Of a stretch of 64,000 nucleotides of DNA, positions 47,331 to 56,458 are shown piece after piece. The stretch is from Bartonella sp. M0283 (lineage in GTDB: Bacteria; Pseudomonadota; Alphaproteobacteria; Rhizobiales; Rhizobiaceae), in the NCBI RefSeq assembly GCF_016100455.1, contig NZ_JACFSK010000001.1, positions 124,001 through 188,000 of the forward strand, in the 5' to 3' direction. Position 1 is the first letter of the stretch; every line of letters starts with the position of its first letter. The notes beneath the pieces were generated by a model. It was not told the DNA's origin. It made no database searches and worked only from the letters and a program-made list of their open reading frames with translations. Made by a program: the position numbers and the translations under genes.

Positions 47331-48215
47331 TTGGCAGACAGGAAATATATCATCGGGGCGAATGCTTATGAAGCACCGGCACTTGAACCGGCGCTCTATC
47401 TTGTGGCAACACCGATAGGAAATCTTGGCGATATCACCTTGCGGGCAATAGAAACAATTGCCGCTGCCGATGTTCTTGCTTGCGAAGATACCAGAGTGAC
47501 ACGCATCTTGCTTGAGCGTTATGGTATTCACCAGAAGCCGATCGTTTATCAGGAACATAATGTCGAGGAAGCAGGCAGAAAACTTCTCGGCGCTCTCGAA
47601 GAGAACCAATCGGTCGCGCTGGTGAGTGATGCCGGTATGCCGCTTATTTCCGACCCCGGTTTCAGGCTGGTTGCCGAAGCACGCGAAAAAAATATCAAAA
47701 TCGTGCCGGTTCCGGGTGCTTCTGCCGCTTTGACAGCATTGATTGCAACAGGCTTACCAACCGACAGCTTTTTCTTTTCCGGCTTTCTTCCAACAAAGTC
47801 CATGCAAAGAAAAGCCCGCCTTGAAGAACTGGGCTCAATTCCCGCTTCATTGATTTTTTACGAGTCGCCGCATCGCGTGTCTACAACTTTGGCCGATATG
47901 GTTGATGTGTTCGGGGAAAATCGTCGTGGTGCAATCTGTCGCGAAATGACCAAAAAGTTCGAGACGGTTGATGTTGCACCACTTTCGGAATTGAAAGAAC
48001 GCTATAGCGACGGCGAAAAGATACGCGGCGAAATTGTTATTATTGTCGAGCCGCCATCAAAACAGGAAGAAAAATTCGACACGGAAGAAATCGACAAACT
48101 TCTGATCGACCTTGCGAAAGATTTGTCCGTAGCAAAAGCCGCAGCAGAAGCGGCAAAAATTACCGGACACAAAAAAGCAGACCTCTATAAACGCCTTTTA
48201 TCGCTGAAGGATTAA
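47331..48215 (+). CDS. rsmI: 16S rRNA (cytidine1402-2'-O)-methyltransferase
   Basis: 294 residues from TTG 47331, with AGGATG nearby at the end of the previous gene. Tetrapyrrole-methylase fold: YLVATPIGNLGDITLRA, ACEDTRVTRILL, VALVSDAGMPLISDPG and VPVPGASAAL are all present, as is the C-terminal ITGHKKADLYKRLLSL helix. Adds the 2'-O-methyl group on C1402 in the decoding centre. It is commonly next to yraN, as here. Confidence 0.95.
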   Translation: MADRKYIIGANAYEAPALEPALYLVATPIGNLGDITLRAIETIAAADVLACEDTRVTRILLERYGIHQKPIVYQEHNVEEAGRKLLGALEENQSVALVSDAGMPLISDPGFRLVAEAREKNIKIVPVPGASAALTALIATGLPTDSFFFSGFLPTKSMQRKARLEELGSIPASLIFYESPHRVSTTLADMVDVFGENRRGAICREMTKKFETVDVAPLSELKERYSDGEKIRGEIVIIVEPPSKQEEKFDTEEIDKLLIDLAKDLSVAKAAAEAAKITGHKKADLYKRLLSLKD

Positions 48216-48583
48216 GCTTTTTCAAAGAGGAGCAGGGGGCTTTAAAAAAAGGTTAAGGTGGCTAAAAAAGCTCAAGTAACTGAAAAAGATGAGGGGCTCA
48301 AGAAGGCCAGAGGATAAGAAGCCCGCCTAACCGAAAAAGACAAGGGCGATGAAAAAGCTTAAGGTGGCTCGAAAAGCTCAAGTAACTGAAAGAGATGAGG
48401 GGCTCAACAAATCCGTTAAATTTCTTTTCCGTCAATTTTTAAATTCTCGGCCCTCTCACTATTTGAAATAGTTAAGGGAACGATCTAAGAACGGTGTTTT
48501 TTTAAAAAATATTTCTGTATAAATCTTTATCCTTATGAGTAGATAGATGTGTCATTTGTCTTCCCCTTTCATGAAGAGAGATC
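48216..48583. other. Spacer with a long direct repeat
   Basis: About 370 bases between rsmI and yraN, which usually lie close together. The first half is a direct repeat annotated separately; the rest is AT-rich without a gene. Confidence 0.5.
48253..48407. repeat. 48-bp direct repeat, two copies about 106 bp apart
   Basis: The segment from 48253 to 48300 (containing AAGCTCAAGTAACTGAAA and GATGAGGGGCTCA) recurs at 48359-48406 with three mismatches. The sequence between the copies is a related, more decayed GAAAAAG/CTCAAG-rich stretch, suggesting an old tandem array. Confidence 0.88.
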
Positions 48584-48955
48584 ATGAACAAAAAACGCAA
48601 GCAGAAAACCTATTCACGCGGCATTTATGCCGAAAGGCTTGCGGGCTTATGGTTGCAAATGAAAGGTTATCACATTGCGGCACGCCGGTTTGAAACCGGT
48701 TTTGGTGAAATCGATATTATAGCGCGGCGCGGGTATGTTATTGCTATTGTCGAAGTGAAAGCGCGCCCCACCCTTCAAGAGGCGATGGAAGCGGTTAAAC
48801 AACAGAGCAGAAAGCGCATTGACAATGCAGCCAATATATTTCTCGCGCGCCAGCCCGACCGCAAAAAATTGCGGCTGCGCTATGATCTGATAGCAATTAG
48901 CCCGTGGAAATTGCCCCGCCATATAGAGGGGTTTTTTCATCCTGAAAATTTTTGA
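48584..48955 (+). CDS. yraN: YraN family protein (UPF0102), endonuclease-like
   Basis: 123 residues with a start preceded by GAGAGAT. Endonuclease-like fold of the Holliday-junction resolvase type: GIYAERLAGLWLQMKGY, GFGEIDIIARRG and IAIVEVKAR carry the E...D...ExK pattern. Function not firmly known. Downstream of rsmI as in many bacteria, though here 370 bases away. Confidence 0.93.
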   Translation: MNKKRKQKTYSRGIYAERLAGLWLQMKGYHIAARRFETGFGEIDIIARRGYVIAIVEVKARPTLQEAMEAVKQQSRKRIDNAANIFLARQPDRKKLRLRYDLIAISPWKLPRHIEGFFHPENF

Positions 48956-49368
48956 ATAAGAGCAATTTGGTGATGTCAGGTTGTCAAAGCGACAATGATT
49001 ATGTTTCATCGTCCGGCTCTTTGCAAGTGGAGCAACTGGTGCAGATGCTGTAACGGAAGGCAAAGACGCTCGTAACGCGGATGTGTTTTTGGAGGCGAAG
49101 AGTGCTAAAGGGCAAATGCTTTGACAAAAGCGGACGAGTGCCATAAGGCGGATGTCTCTACAAAAGGCGAATGGTTGCCAATCATCGCGGGGTGTTGTTG
49201 CTTTAAAGCGCATCGCCGAAAACCAAAAACCGTCCGTGTCAACCTTCTTTCCCGCCTGAACGAAAAAAACATTTTGTTTTTGTCTGTCATGCGCTAGAAG
49301 GAAAAGTAACATCAAGTAGCCGGACTTTGATTTATGAGAATTGCAAGCCCGCTTGAAGAGGATTGATT
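48956..49368. other. Spacer, no gene seen
   Basis: About 410 bases. A vague periodicity of about 22 bp (GGCGGATGT, GGCAAATGC, GCGGACGAG words) runs from 49020 to 49180, like a decayed array. No credible frame. Confidence 0.45.
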
Positions 49369-49614
49369 ATGGACGATTATGAGAAGTTCGCAACCGGTCT
49401 TATAATAGTTTTTGGTGCGCTGATTATCGGTGGCCTCTTGGCTGCCCATCTTGTTGCCATGAACCGCGCCGGTTTTATGTTTGCATTAAGCGCCGGTATT
49501 ATGGGCTGGTTTTCTGCTTTCGCAATTCTGTTCGACAAGAAAAAAGCCTATCTTATTTTGATAATTCTGTCAGTTTTGTGTGTCGCTTGCTCTATCGGTA
49601 TTTTTGTCCGGTGA
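49369..49614 (+). CDS. Small inner-membrane protein, 81 aa
   Basis: ATG 49369 with GAGG upstream; a TTG two codons earlier is less likely. Three hydrophobic segments: about 10-29 (LIIVFGALIIGGLLAAHLV), 34-54 (GFMFALSAGIMGWFSAFAIL) and 60-80 (AYLILIILSVLCVACSIGIF), with an FDKKK loop between the last two. No family is recognised. A clean terminator follows, so it is a stand-alone unit just upstream of metH. Confidence 0.8.
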   Translation: MDDYEKFATGLIIVFGALIIGGLLAAHLVAMNRAGFMFALSAGIMGWFSAFAILFDKKKAYLILIILSVLCVACSIGIFVR

Positions 49615-49641
49615 CGATCACAAAAAGTTTTATTAAAAAGG

Positions 49642-49665
49642 CGCCGGTTTATACCGGCGTTTTTT
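49642..49665 (+). terminator. Rho-independent terminator
   Basis: CGCCGGT, a TTAT loop, ACCGGCG and then TTTTTT. It ends the small membrane-protein gene. Confidence 0.92.
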
Positions 49666-49687
49666 ATTTCTATTCTTGGAATTTATT

Positions 49688-49709
49688 GACATAAAGAAAT
49701 CTTTATGTC
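49688..49709. promoter_or_regulatory. 22-bp palindromic operator in front of metH
   Basis: GACATAAAGA, two A bases and TCTTTATGTC give perfect 10-bp arms. It overlaps a TTGACA-like -35 box (49686-49691) and ends 17 bases before the first metH ATG. From memory it resembles the ATAAAGATATCTTTAT-type site of the ArsR-family methionine-cycle regulator SahR in alphaproteobacteria; that identity was not checked. Placement and symmetry alone argue for a repressor dimer site. Confidence 0.7.
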
Positions 49710-49726
49710 ACTCATGACCGGCTGAT

Positions 49727-52700
49727 ATGAAAGGTTCCCCTGCTATGTCACATATTGTCGAAAAGTCATCTTCCGGTGAAGAGAAAGCCTCGGGCAAAAC
49801 ATCAAATTCCGATAAATCAAATCCAGTAGAAAAATTGTTTGGTCAAACAGAAAAGCCGAAAAACCGCACGGAAGAGTTGCGCCAATTGGCACGCGAGCGC
49901 ATTCTTATTCTTGACGGCGCGATGGGAACGCAAATCCAGTCTTTCCATTTTGACGAAGAACATTTCCGTGGCGAGCGGTTTGTGGCCTGTAGCTGCGCTC
50001 TTCAAGGCAATAACGACCTTTTGACATTGACCCAGCCGAAAGCCATTGAAGACATTCATTTGCGCTATGCTTTGGCCGGTGCCGACATTCTGGAAACCAA
50101 CACATTTTCCTCAACCACCATTGCGCAGGCCGATTATGGCATGGAAAATATGGTCTATGAGCTTAATCGTGACGGCGCCCGTCTTGCGCGCCGCGCGGCT
50201 TTACGGGCAGAAGAGAAAGATGGCAAGCCGCGCTTTGTTGCCGGCTCCATTGGCCCGACCAATAAGACCGCTTCGATTTCGCCCGATGTCAACAATCCGG
50301 GTTTTCGTGCCATTACCTTTGATGAATTGCGCATTGCTTATGGCGAGCAAATCAATGCACTGATTGATGGCGGTGTTGACCTGCTTCTCATTGAAACGAT
50401 CTTTGACACGCTCAATGCCAAAGCGGCTATTTTTGCCGCAAAAGAAGTTTTTGCCAAAAAAAATATCGAATTGCCAATCATGATTTCCGGCACAATTACC
50501 GATATGTCGGGGCGCACACTTTCCGGGCAAACGCCGACTGCCTTTCTTTATTCGGTTGCCCATGCCAAGCCGTTTTCTGTCGGGCTTAATTGTGCTTTGG
50601 GCGCAAAGGCCATGCTGCCACTCGTCAAGGAAATGGCCGCCAATACAGAAGAACTGATTTGTGTTTATCCCAATGCCGGCTTGCCCAATGCTTTTGGCGG
50701 TTATGATGAAACGCCGGAAATTATGGCAAAAGAGCTTGGAGAATATGCGCGTGAAGGTGTCATCAATATTGTCGGCGGTTGCTGCGGGACCACGCCTGAT
50801 CATATTCGCGCCATTGCCGAAGCGGTCAAACCCTTCAAACCGAGAAAGCCCAAGCCGCAGGAAAAGCTTTTGCATTTGTCGGGTCTTGAACCGTTTACAC
50901 TCACCCACGACATTCCTTTCGTTAATATTGGCGAGCGCACCAATGTCACAGGGTCGGCACGGTTTCGCAAACTCATAACCAATAATGATTATACGGCTGC
51001 TCTCGATGTCGCGCGCAATCAGGTGGAAAACGGTGCGCAGGTCATCGACATCAATATGGATGAGGGGTTGATTGATTCCGTGGCGGCCATGCGCAAATTT
51101 TTAAATCTTCTTGCCGCCGAGCCGGATATTTCCCGTGTTCCCGTCATGATTGATTCATCAAAATGGGAAGTTATTGAAGCCGGTCTTCAATGTGTGCAGG
51201 GCAAATCCATCGTCAACTCGATTTCCTTGAAAGAGGGCGAGGAAAAGTTTATCGAACACGCAAAACTTGCCTCCCGTTACGGGGCGGCGGTTGTGGTGAT
51301 GGCTTTTGATGAAAAAGGCCAGGCCGACACCGAACAACGCAAGGTTTCAATCTGCGAGCGGGCTTATAGAATTCTTGTCGACAAGGTCGGTTTCCCGCCT
51401 CAGGATATTATTTTCGACCCCAATATTTTTGCCATTGCAACCGGTATTGACGAACATAATAATTACGCCGTCGATTTTATCGAAGCGACTAAGGAAATTC
51501 GCAAAAAATTGCCTTATTGCCATATTTCCGGCGGGGTCTCCAATCTGTCATTCTCGTTCCGTGGCAATGAACCGGTTCGCGAGGCGATGCATTCGGTCTT
51601 CCTTTATCGGGCAATTGCCGCCGGTATGGATATGGGCATTGTCAATGCCGGACAATTGGCCGTTTACGATACAATCGAACCGAAGCTTAAAAAAGCCTGT
51701 GAAGATGTGATCCTGAATAAAGACGCTGGCGCAACCGAGCGCCTGCTTGCACTGGCGGAAGACTATCGCGGTAAGGCCGGTGGCGGCGTGAAAAAGGAAA
51801 AAGACTTAAGCTGGCGACAATTGCCGGTGGAAAAGCGCCTTGAACACGCTCTCGTCAACGGCATTACCGAATATATCGACGCTGATACGGAAGAAGCACG
51901 CCAAAAAGCCGAACGCCCGCTTGATGTCATTGAAGGGCCGCTTATGGCCGGCATGAATGTGGTGGGCGACCTTTTCGGGTCCGGCAAAATGTTTTTGCCG
52001 CAGGTGGTCAAATCCGCCCGCGTGATGAAGCAGGCTGTGGCCATTCTTCTTCCCTATATGGAAGAGGAAAAGCGTAAAAACGGTGGCGAAGGCCACCAGA
52101 GTGCGGGCAAAATTATTCTCGCAACAGTCAAGGGCGATGTGCACGATATTGGCAAAAACATTGTCGGCGTTGTGCTTGCCTGCAATAATTACGAGATTAT
52201 CGACCTTGGTGTGATGGTTCCCGCACAAACCATTCTCGATGCGGCACGGCGTGAAAAAGCCGATGCAATCGGTCTTTCCGGCCTCATTACGCCTTCGCTT
52301 GATGAAATGGTCAATGTTGCCCATGAAATGGAAAGTCAGGGCTTCGACATTCCCTTGTTGATCGGCGGGGCAACGACAAGCCGCGTTCACACGGCCGTCA
52401 AGATCAACCCGCAATATCACCGCGGGCAGAGTGTTTATGTGCTGGATGCAAGTCGGGCGGTGGGGGTTGTTTCATCGCTTCTTTCCCCGCAAACAAAAAC
52501 CGAAACAATCAAAAAAATCCGTCAGGAATATGCGAAGCTCGCCGCCGCCCATGAAAGGGGTGAACAACAAAAGACCCGCGTTTCATTAAGTGAAGCGCGC
52601 GCCAATGCACTGAAACTCGATTTCAAAAATTATAAACCGGTCAAGCCGACATTTCTTGGTGTCAAAAAATTCGACGATTGGGATCTTGCCGAACTTTCGA

Positions 52701-53563
52701 CCTATTTCGACTGGACACCGTTTTTCCAGAGCTGGGAATTGCGCGGGCGTTATCCGGCAATTCTTGATGATGAAAAGCAGGGGGCAACGGCCCGCCAGCT
52801 TTATGACGACGCGCAAAAAATGCTTAAAAAAATCATTGCCGAAAAATGGTTCCATCCGAAAGCGGTGATCGGCTTTTGGCCTGCAAACCGCGTTGGTGAT
52901 GACATCCGCATTTACACTGACGAGACAAGAAAACACGAGCGGGCAACCTTCTTCACTTTGCGCCAGCAATTGCAGCGGCGCGAGGGGAAGCCCAATCTTG
53001 CTCTGGCCGATTTTGTTGCGCCTGTCGGCACGCCCGATTATATTGGCGGTTTCGTGGTAACGAGCGGCTTTGGAGAGGAAAAAATTGCCGAACGTTTCAA
53101 ACGCGAAAACGACGATTATTCTTCCATTCTGGTCAAAGCGCTGGCTGACCGTTTTGCCGAAGCTTTTGCCGAATGTCTGCATGAACGCGTTCGCAAAGTC
53201 TATTGGGGATATGCGGCCGATGAAAATTCGACAAAAGAAGATCTGATTGTTGAACATTATCGCGGCATACGTCCCGCTCCGGGCTATCCCGCACAGCCTG
53301 ATCATACCGAAAAAGGCACATTGTTCGAGCTTCTTGATGCGACAAAAAATACCGGTGTGAAACTGACCGAAAGTTACGCCATGTGGCCCGGCTCGTCGGT
53401 TGCCGGACTTTATTTTTCCCATCCCGACAGCTATTATTTCGGCGTTGCCAAGGTCGAACGCGATCAGGTTGAAGATTATGCCGAAAGAAAAGCAATGCCG
53501 GTGAGCGAAGTCGAACGCTGGCTTGGCCCGATCTTGAATTACGAGGTTAAAAGAGACAAATGA
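49727..53563 (+). CDS. metH: Cobalamin-dependent methionine synthase
   Basis: 1278 residues as read from ATG 49727; ATG 49745 has a better-placed AAAGG. All four modules are present in order: homocysteine-binding barrel ([10 protein letters not shown], zinc cysteines in [10 protein letters not shown] near residue 352), folate-binding barrel ([11 protein letters not shown]), cobalamin domain with [12 protein letters not shown] (His about 806) and the C-terminal reactivation domain ([13 protein letters not shown]). It methylates homocysteine from 5-methyltetrahydrofolate and needs vitamin B12. The first 45 residues are a Ser/Lys-rich extension. Its TGA overlaps the next gene's ATG by four bases. 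The palindrome upstream suggests control by methionine-cycle metabolites. Confidence 0.97.
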   Translation: MKGSPAMSHIVEKSSSGEEKASGKTSNSDKSNPVEKLFGQTEKPKNRTEELRQLARERILILDGAMGTQIQSFHFDEEHFRGERFVACSCALQGNNDLLTLTQPKAIEDIHLRYALAGADILETNTFSSTTIAQADYGMENMVYELNRDGARLARRAALRAEEKDGKPRFVAGSIGPTNKTASISPDVNNPGFRAITFDELRIAYGEQINALIDGGVDLLLIETIFDTLNAKAAIFAAKEVFAKKNIELPIMISGTITDMSGRTLSGQTPTAFLYSVAHAKPFSVGLNCALGAKAMLPLVKEMAANTEELICVYPNAGLPNAFGGYDETPEIMAKELGEYAREGVINIVGGCCGTTPDHIRAIAEAVKPFKPRKPKPQEKLLHLSGLEPFTLTHDIPFVNIGERTNVTGSARFRKLITNNDYTAALDVARNQVENGAQVIDINMDEGLIDSVAAMRKFLNLLAAEPDISRVPVMIDSSKWEVIEAGLQCVQGKSIVNSISLKEGEEKFIEHAKLASRYGAAVVVMAFDEKGQADTEQRKVSICERAYRILVDKVGFPPQDIIFDPNIFAIATGIDEHNNYAVDFIEATKEIRKKLPYCHISGGVSNLSFSFRGNEPVREAMHSVFLYRAIAAGMDMGIVNAGQLAVYDTIEPKLKKACEDVILNKDAGATERLLALAEDYRGKAGGGVKKEKDLSWRQLPVEKRLEHALVNGITEYIDADTEEARQKAERPLDVIEGPLMAGMNVVGDLFGSGKMFLPQVVKSARVMKQAVAILLPYMEEEKRKNGGEGHQSAGKIILATVKGDVHDIGKNIVGVVLACNNYEIIDLGVMVPAQTILDAARREKADAIGLSGLITPSLDEMVNVAHEMESQGFDIPLLIGGATTSRVHTAVKINPQYHRGQSVYVLDASRAVGVVSSLLSPQTKTETIKKIRQEYAKLAAAHERGEQQKTRVSLSEARANALKLDFKNYKPVKPTFLGVKKFDDWDLAELSTYFDWTPFFQSWELRGRYPAILDDEKQGATARQLYDDAQKMLKKIIAEKWFHPKAVIGFWPANRVGDDIRIYTDETRKHERATFFTLRQQLQRREGKPNLALADFVAPVGTPDYIGGFVVTSGFGEEKIAERFKRENDDYSSILVKALADRFAEAFAECLHERVRKVYWGYAADENSTKEDLIVEHYRGIRPAPGYPAQPDHTEKGTLFELLDATKNTGVKLTESYAMWPGSSVAGLYFSHPDSYYFGVAKVERDQVEDYAERKAMPVSEVERWLGPILNYEVKRDK

Positions 53564-54324
53564 AACTAGGTTTTATCGGTACAGGGACCATTGCCTCGGC
53601 CATGGTGGAAGGCTTGATGAAGAGCAATCTTCCGGTGGAACAAATTACGATTTCACCCAGAAATGCCGACCGCGCGGCAGAGCTTTCCAAACGCTTTGAC
53701 AAGGTGAAAATCGGCAAAGACAATCAGGATGTAATCGATCAGAGTGACGATGTTTTCATTTGTTTAAGAAGCCAGATTGCCGAGGAAGAATTAAAAAAGC
53801 TCGATTTTACTAAAGCAAAAACGGTTATTTCGGTTATTGCCATGGCAACGGCAAGTGAAACTGAAAAATGGATTGGCAAAAAGGTTTTTCGCGCCGTGCC
53901 ACTTCCCTTTGTTTCGGAAGCCAAAGGGATGACAGCAATTTATCCGGATAATCCGGAATTGCGGAAAATTTTCAATGCGATGGGTGGGGCAATTGCCGTC
54001 AAGGATGAAAGCCAGTTTGCCTTGATGATGACGGCCGGTTCTCTGATGGGAGTCTATTTCAATTTCATCGAAACAGCAAACCGGTGGTTAGAGAAAAACG
54101 GGCTTGATGAAAGCCAGTCGGCACCGTTTCTTGCCTCTATGTTTGGCAATCTTGCCGACGAGGCAAGGAAAGCCAATAAGCCCGATTTTACCGCTTTGGA
54201 AGCCGAATATTCGACCAAGAAAGGCACGAACGAGCTGGTCTCCCAATATTTTACCGGTCATGGTGGCAGAGAAGCCTTAACCGGCGGCCTTGATGAAGCG
54301 TTCAAACGTATCAAGGGAGAGTGA
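53560..54324 (+). CDS. Pyrroline-5-carboxylate reductase-like NAD(P)-binding protein
   Basis: 254 residues overlapping the metH stop by four bases (ATGA), so translation is coupled. The N-terminal Rossmann motif [16 protein letters not shown] and the [13 protein letters not shown] cofactor loop match the ProC family; [12 protein letters not shown] is the usual RxMPN-type region but diverged, and the C-terminal dimer region lacks the canonical GSGPAY and GxT signature, reading [12 protein letters not shown] instead. Length is slightly short of typical ProC. The enzyme may use another imino substrate; a role tied to methionine or B12 metabolism is only suggested by coupling. Confidence 0.82.
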   Translation: MKLGFIGTGTIASAMVEGLMKSNLPVEQITISPRNADRAAELSKRFDKVKIGKDNQDVIDQSDDVFICLRSQIAEEELKKLDFTKAKTVISVIAMATASETEKWIGKKVFRAVPLPFVSEAKGMTAIYPDNPELRKIFNAMGGAIAVKDESQFALMMTAGSLMGVYFNFIETANRWLEKNGLDESQSAPFLASMFGNLADEARKANKPDFTALEAEYSTKKGTNELVSQYFTGHGGREALTGGLDEAFKRIKGE

Positions 54325-54727
54325 GGCGCTTAAAAGCAATCAAGCTCCGTTTCAATGCGAAAGCAGGTTCATAACAATGCTCGCGTGAAAAAGCCGCGCG
54401 GGCATAGAAAAGGCAAGGGAGGTGCTTGCAACCGATCGCGCGCCATTTGTGAACGGTTTTAAATCAACAATGCCCGAGCAATAAAACTCTGCGGGCATAT
54501 TAAAGGCGGTCAGGCATCCGACAGAAATTATGCACGGTTCGGGAAGGCTGCAAAGTTTCAAAGACGATAGCAGCGCGGGAAAACCTCGAACAAATGAGAG
54601 GCGGTCGATGAATACTCTAAAACAATCGGTGCTCGCTGCCGGATGATTTCGGAAAAGCATTTGGTTTGACGTATCCGCAATTTTTGCGGCCGGTTTTCGG
54701 GATTGATTACATTGTCAAGAATTGCCT
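54325..54727. other. Spacer, no gene seen
   Basis: About 400 bases between the proC-like gene and the frameshifted gene. Minus-strand frames here lack domain features. GCGGGCAT/ATGCCCG words recur around 54400-54500 and could form weak hairpins. Confidence 0.45.
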
Positions 54728-55062
54728 TCAGTGTGGAAGGTAGCTTTTCTGCCCGCTATCGGAATAGCAATAATGGCCGCCTCTGGGGCCAACGCAATAG
54801 GTTCCCGATCGGCAAGAACAATTTCCCGATGATGGTTCCATGAGAGATGGGCTACTTTCCAAGGATTGGCTGTTTGTTGAACTGCCGCCCATATAGGCCG
54901 AACAATCTTTGGTCGATGCGCTGGTTGAACCGTCATTACAGATAAAGGTTCCGCCAACACAATGGGAAATGCCGCCTTTCCGGCCTGAACAAGGTGTATT
55001 TGCCGCAGCAAGTTCAGGAAATGAAGCTGTGAAAAAATGAAGATCAGCAAAATATATCTCAT
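54728..55062 (-). pseudogene. Frameshifted Cys-rich secreted protein
   Basis: The minus strand begins ATG at 55062 and codes MRYILLIFIF; a one-base shift at the six-base homopolymer 55032-55037 then gives FTASFPELAAANTPCSG, completing a signal peptide with an AAA cleavage site. The mature part continues GRKGGISHCVGG, FICNDGSTSAS, SCRSGTYCVGPRGGHYCYS and ends at a TGA (54728-54730). With one extra T in the run the gene would read through 111 codons. Eight or so cysteines and the CNDGSxS and GPRGGxYC motifs recall small secreted proteins of Rhizobiales and other proteobacteria, by memory. It may be a pseudogene, a phase-variable gene or a sequencing error in the homopolymer. Confidence 0.75.
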
Positions 55063-55337
55063 ATCGAGATTCCCCGTGCGATCATCGTAATACTCGAAAT
55101 AATTTTTTTACAATCAATTTCGATTTTGACTTAAGAAACGTAGGACTATCGCCAGACCTTTTTCAATAGCGCGCGAGATAGTTGTGGCTATCAAATGCTA
55201 TCTGGACTATTTACCCGTTCCGGTTTTTTAAATTTTTTTGGCCGCAATCATTTGTTCTTTAAGTGTTTGTCCGAAAGTTGGCCGGTTGTTGAAACCGGTT
55301 TTAAAAAGGTATTACCGGTTGTTTGCTATGGCTCTCC

Positions 55338-55527
55338 ATCGAAAATCGTGGTCTTTCATTATCGCAGCTTTTTGCCGAAAACCGTACTTCTTTATCATAT
55401 GCTTCTTCACCAAAAACCGTGCTTTTTAGTTATCGCGGTTCTTTACCGAAAACCGTACTTCTTTATTACAAGCTTCTTGACCGAAAACCGTGCTTTTTTG
55501 TTATCGCGGCTCTTTACCGAAAACCGT
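55338..55527. repeat. 35/36-bp tandem array, six units, alternating (71-bp dimers)
   Basis: The core CCGAAAACCG recurs at 55375, 55410, 55446, 55481 and 55517, with a weaker first copy near 55339. Spacings alternate 35 and 36, and alternate units share TACTTCTTTAT or TGCTTTTTxGTTATCGCGG, so the real period is a 71-bp dimer. Confidence 0.88.
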
Positions 55528-55540
55528 TTCACACTTTTTA

Positions 55541-55765
55541 GGGCAACCGCTTGAACCACTTTTCGAGAAGCATGTGTCGCTTTTTGGGGCAGCCGCTTGA
55601 ACCACTTTTCGAGAAGCATTTGTCGCTTTTCGGGGCAGCCGCTTGAACCACTTTTCGGGAAACATGTGGAACTTTTCGGGGTGGCCGCTTGAACCACTTT
55701 TCGGGAAGCATGTGTCGCTTTCCAGGAGCTGATCGAGACGTTTTTCGGCAAGCATGTGCAGCTTT
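55541..55765. repeat. 46-bp tandem array, four clear units plus a decayed fifth
   Basis: The word CCGCTTGAACCACTTTTCG recurs at 55547, 55593, 55639 and 55685, exactly 46 bp apart, each followed by a GAAGCAT-GTGTCGCTTTT-like part. A diverged fifth unit covers about 55731-55765. The period is not a multiple of three, so it is non-coding. Confidence 0.92.
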
Positions 55766-55935
55766 TCAGGAAATGTGTTTTGCTTTACAAGCACGGTTCT
55801 GCATGTTGACGGTAGCGTGGCGAAGATTAGCTTTTCGAGGCTCGAAGATGAACAGAAGATTAACAAAAAGTTCAGGATAAGTTCAGCTAACAAAGCGTAA
55901 GGTGTTTCTCAAGAATCGTTAAAAGGATATCTCGC

Positions 55936-56220
55936 ATGAGAAAACTGATTGTTGTTCTTTTAAGCCTTGCAATGACAGTGCCGCTTTTTGGTGCACTTTC
56001 TGCCAAGGCCGATGTTTATCCTGTCATCATCATTGATAACGGCCATCGTCATCATTATGACCGCTATCATCACCACTATCCGCCGCATCGGCGCTATTTC
56101 GAGCACCGGCACTTCTATCCGGCTCCGCCGCCACCGCCGCCCTATTATGGCCCGCATTTCGGTCCGCATGGTCCCCATTATGGTCCGCGGCCCTGGCACC
56201 CGCATCCTCATTGGTATTGA
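55936..56220 (+). CDS. Small secreted His/Pro/Tyr-rich protein
   Basis: 94 residues with AAGGA 8 bases before the ATG. A signal peptide (MRKLIVVLLSLAMTVPLFGA) is cleaved near SAKA/DVYP. The mature part of about 70 residues is almost entirely His, Pro, Tyr, Arg and Gly: HRHHYDRYHHHYPPHRRYF, a PPPPPP stretch, and PHGPHYGPRPWHPHPHWY at the end. Periplasmic metal binding (copper, zinc or nickel) is a reasonable inference from composition but is not shown. A good terminator follows. Confidence 0.85.
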   Translation: MRKLIVVLLSLAMTVPLFGALSAKADVYPVIIIDNGHRHHYDRYHHHYPPHRRYFEHRHFYPAPPPPPPYYGPHFGPHGPHYGPRPWHPHPHWY

Positions 56221-56262
56221 TAGGTTGTCGTAAGATAATCATAAACCAGAACCTTGATAAAA

Positions 56263-56297
56263 GCCCGTTCGGTTACTGAAGCCGGACGGGTTTTTAT
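56263..56297 (+). terminator. Rho-independent terminator
   Basis: CCCGTTCGG (56264-56272) and CCGGACGGG (56282-56290) pair with one G-U, followed by TTTTTATT. It ends the His-rich gene. Confidence 0.85.
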
Positions 56298-56458
56298 TGT
56301 TTTCCTGAATTTTGCATCTCACACTTTTCCGCGTGAAACCGGATTGTCCGGTTTTTAAACGTGGCAATTCTTGCCCCTGTTTTCGATGGGTGACATGAAA
56401 AGACCGTGCGGGTGATTGAATGGGGCAGGGCAGATTTAAGGAAATGACCGGCGAGTTT

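Larger units (their letters stand above)
55063..55935. other. Spacer dominated by two tandem arrays
   Basis: About 870 bases between the frameshifted gene and the His-rich protein. The two arrays (35/36 bp and 46 bp) are annotated separately. Open frames across them shift with each repeat and are not genes. Confidence 0.65.

Noticed and set aside
49642-49726. Cobalamin or SAM riboswitch before metH
   Set aside because: Only about 60 bases separate the upstream terminator from the metH start, too short for either riboswitch, and no B12-box word was seen.
52586-53422. Minus-strand frame of about 278 codons opposite metH
   Set aside because: Shadow of the metH coding strand; no domain or start signal.
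54715-55062. Uninterrupted minus-strand 115-codon frame
   Set aside because: Only its first ten or so codons belong to the real gene; beyond the homopolymer the translation is arbitrary, while the shifted frame gives a coherent Cys-rich protein.
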